From NCBI RefSeq assembly GCF_001297125.1, contig NZ_LHPC01000016.1:1-47169 (forward strand): a stretch of DNA of 47,169 nucleotides, written 5' to 3'. Positions 46,062 through 47,169 of this stretch are shown in pieces. The first letter of the stretch is position 1; each line of letters opens with the position of its first letter. The position numbers were made by a program, and so were the translations under genes. Source of the DNA: Pseudomonas sp. RIT-PI-q. GTDB taxonomy: Bacteria; Pseudomonadota; Gammaproteobacteria; Pseudomonadales; Pseudomonadaceae. The notes below the pieces were generated by a model, which was given only the letters and a program-made list of their open reading frames with translations, was not told the DNA's origin and did no database searches.

Positions 46062-46961
46062 ATGACCCTGCCGTCCGATCTGCCCGCTGAACTCGCCCAT
46101 CGTGGCGTGCGCCCGGCCGATCGCCTCGGTTTTACCCTGTTTCTCGCGGCGTTGATTCACCTGGCCTTGCTGTTGGGCGTCGGCTTTACCATGGTCGAAC
46201 CCAAGCAGATCAGCAGAACCCTGGAAATCACCCTCGCCACGTTCAAAAGTGAAAAGAAGCCTGAAAAGGCCGATTTCCTCGCTCAGGAAAATCAGCAAGG
46301 CAGCGGCACCCTGGATAAAAAGGCAATTCCCAAGACCACCGAGGTCGCGCCGTTCCAGGACAACAAGGTGCAGAAAGTCACGCCACCACCGGCCGCCAAG
46401 CCTGAAGTGCAGGAAGCTGCGCCCAAGGCTGCGGTAACGACTGTCGCGCCGAAGCCGAAAAAAGCCGCCGCAAAAACCGAAGAACCCAAGCCCGCCAACA
46501 AACCTGCAGTCGCGGCGCCGACGTTCGACACTGAACAGCTGTCCAGCGACATCGCCAGCCTGGAAGCGGAACTGGCCAACGAACAACAGCTGTATGCCAA
46601 GCGCCCGCGTATCCACCGCTTGAGTGCGGCGTCGACCATGCGCGACAAGGGCGCCTGGTACAAGGACGAATGGCGCAAGAAGGTCGAGCGCATCGGCAAC
46701 CTCAATTACCCCGACGAAGCGCGGCGCAAGCAGATCTACGGTAATTTGCGGCTGATGGTCTCGATCAACCGCGATGGCTCGCTGTATGAAGTGCTGGTGC
46801 TCGAGTCCTCCGGGCAACCGCTGCTGGATCAGGCGGCGCAGCGGATCGTCAGGCTGGCGGCGCCGTTTTCGCCGTTTACCGGGGATTTGTCGGACATCGA
46901 CCGGCTGGAAATCATCCGCACCTGGAAGTTTGCGCGCGGGGACAGACTCTCCAGCAACTGA
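46062..46961 (+). CDS. tonB3: TonB-type energy transducer (TonB3)
   Basis: A 299-residue TonB protein. One membrane anchor lies at residues about 22-44 (LGFTLFLAALIHLALLLGVGFTMV), then a P/A/K-rich periplasmic linker (about 100-155, for example PPPAAKPEVQEAAPKAA). A coiled stretch with ASLEAELANEQQLYAKRPRIHRLS follows, and a C-terminal TonB domain (NLNYPDEARRKQIYGNLRLMVSINRDGSLYEVLVLESSGQPLLDQAAQRIVRLAAPFSPF). TonB transfers energy from ExbB/D to outer-membrane transporters. In P. aeruginosa TonB3 sits next to gshB and pilG and is needed for normal twitching, which matches this position. No exbBD genes are near. The ribosome site is poor. Confidence 0.92.
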   Translation: MTLPSDLPAELAHRGVRPADRLGFTLFLAALIHLALLLGVGFTMVEPKQISRTLEITLATFKSEKKPEKADFLAQENQQGSGTLDKKAIPKTTEVAPFQDNKVQKVTPPPAAKPEVQEAAPKAAVTTVAPKPKKAAAKTEEPKPANKPAVAAPTFDTEQLSSDIASLEAELANEQQLYAKRPRIHRLSAASTMRDKGAWYKDEWRKKVERIGNLNYPDEARRKQIYGNLRLMVSINRDGSLYEVLVLESSGQPLLDQAAQRIVRLAAPFSPFTGDLSDIDRLEIIRTWKFARGDRLSSN

Positions 46962-46974
46962 TCACCGCAAATCC

Positions 46975-47049
46975 CTTGTGGGAGCGGGCTTGCCCGCGAT
47001 AGCGGTGTGTCAGACACCTGAATTTTTGAATGTACCGCCGCCATCGCGG
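46975..47049. repeat. Truncated REP pair at the right edge
   Basis: A full left arm CTTGTGGGAGCGGGCTTGCC is followed after 45 bases by only the first eight bases of the inverted arm, CATCGCGG (47042-47049). The expected continuation GCAAGCCCGCTCCCAC is replaced by unrelated sequence. Confidence 0.8.
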
Positions 47050-47169
47050 TGTAGAAACGGATACATCCTTTACAAACGAAACCGGGGACATCCTTTACGT
47101 TTCTGTTGGCTTGAAAGGCGGCTTTCGCCGCTTTTCAACCTGCCTAAAAGGTAGTTGCAGAGGTAAATA
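47050..47169. mobile_element. Probable left end of an insertion sequence (partial)
   Basis: The sequence starts TGTAGAAACGGATACATCC at the exact point where the REP arm breaks off. It contains two direct repeats, GGATACATCCTTTAC (47059-47073) and GGGGACATCCTTTAC (47084-47098), as expected for transposase-binding ends. A TGT start is typical of IS481-like elements, but the family is only a guess. No transposase is in the window, which ends here. Confidence 0.5.

Overview
The window reads as chromosome of a fluorescent Pseudomonas of the P. fluorescens/P. putida group. It is high in G+C and compact, with about 35 real genes. Gene content and order resemble what I remember of the tkt-metK-ahcY-metF-bioA-rsmE-chp-gshB-tonB stretch of Pseudomonas genomes. 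At least sixteen Pseudomonas-type REP palindromes sit between the genes. This assignment comes from reading translated proteins and remembered family knowledge; no database search was run.

Layout. 1-2760: 5' end of transketolase (minus strand), then an ArsR-type regulator fused to a SAM-methyltransferase domain, followed by metK. 2864-9676: housekeeping and envelope genes (ligB, a DUF1090 protein, a c'-type cytochrome lipoprotein, mltA, a MAPEG protein, an EamA transporter, an MFS transporter). 9677-11990: an ExoU-like patatin phospholipase in a segment with locally lower G+C, with three hairpins on its left side. 11990-16217: a formate/nitrite-family channel, an acyl-CoA thioesterase, and the SAM-cycle pair ahcY (behind an S-adenosylhomocysteine riboswitch) and metF. 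16415-26120: an orphan periplasmic binding protein, rhlE, a cytochrome b561/yceI pair, an exported FAD amine oxidase with a histone-like tail, bioA, rsmE and a hemolysin III protein. 26121-34399: mdcR and a complete malonate decarboxylase/transport operon mdcABCDEGHLM, converging on each other. 34614-44684: the Chp/Pil chemosensory operon pilG-pilH-pilI-pilJ-chpA-chpC (minus strand). 45044-46961: gshB and tonB3. 46975-47169: a REP element whose second arm is cut off by sequence that looks like the end of an insertion sequence.

How the genes work together. metK, ahcY and metF make, recycle and re-methylate the SAM-cycle intermediates. Two separate SAH/SAM-linked controls are visible: the ArsR-methyltransferase regulator with a 26-bp palindrome in front of it, and the SAH riboswitch before ahcY. 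The mdc genes form a self-contained pathway: uptake by MdcL/M, prosthetic-group synthesis and loading by MdcB/G/H, and decarboxylation by MdcA/C/D/E. The Pil-Chp genes form a type IV pilus chemosensory pathway, but the receptor methyltransferase (pilK) and methylesterase (chpB) known from P. aeruginosa are not at this locus. TonB3, next to gshB, is linked to twitching in P. aeruginosa.

The most striking items are the full-length ExoU-like toxin with no chaperone or type III secretion genes nearby, the REP pair that lies in frame inside chpA, and the probable mobile element that has landed in a REP at the right edge.
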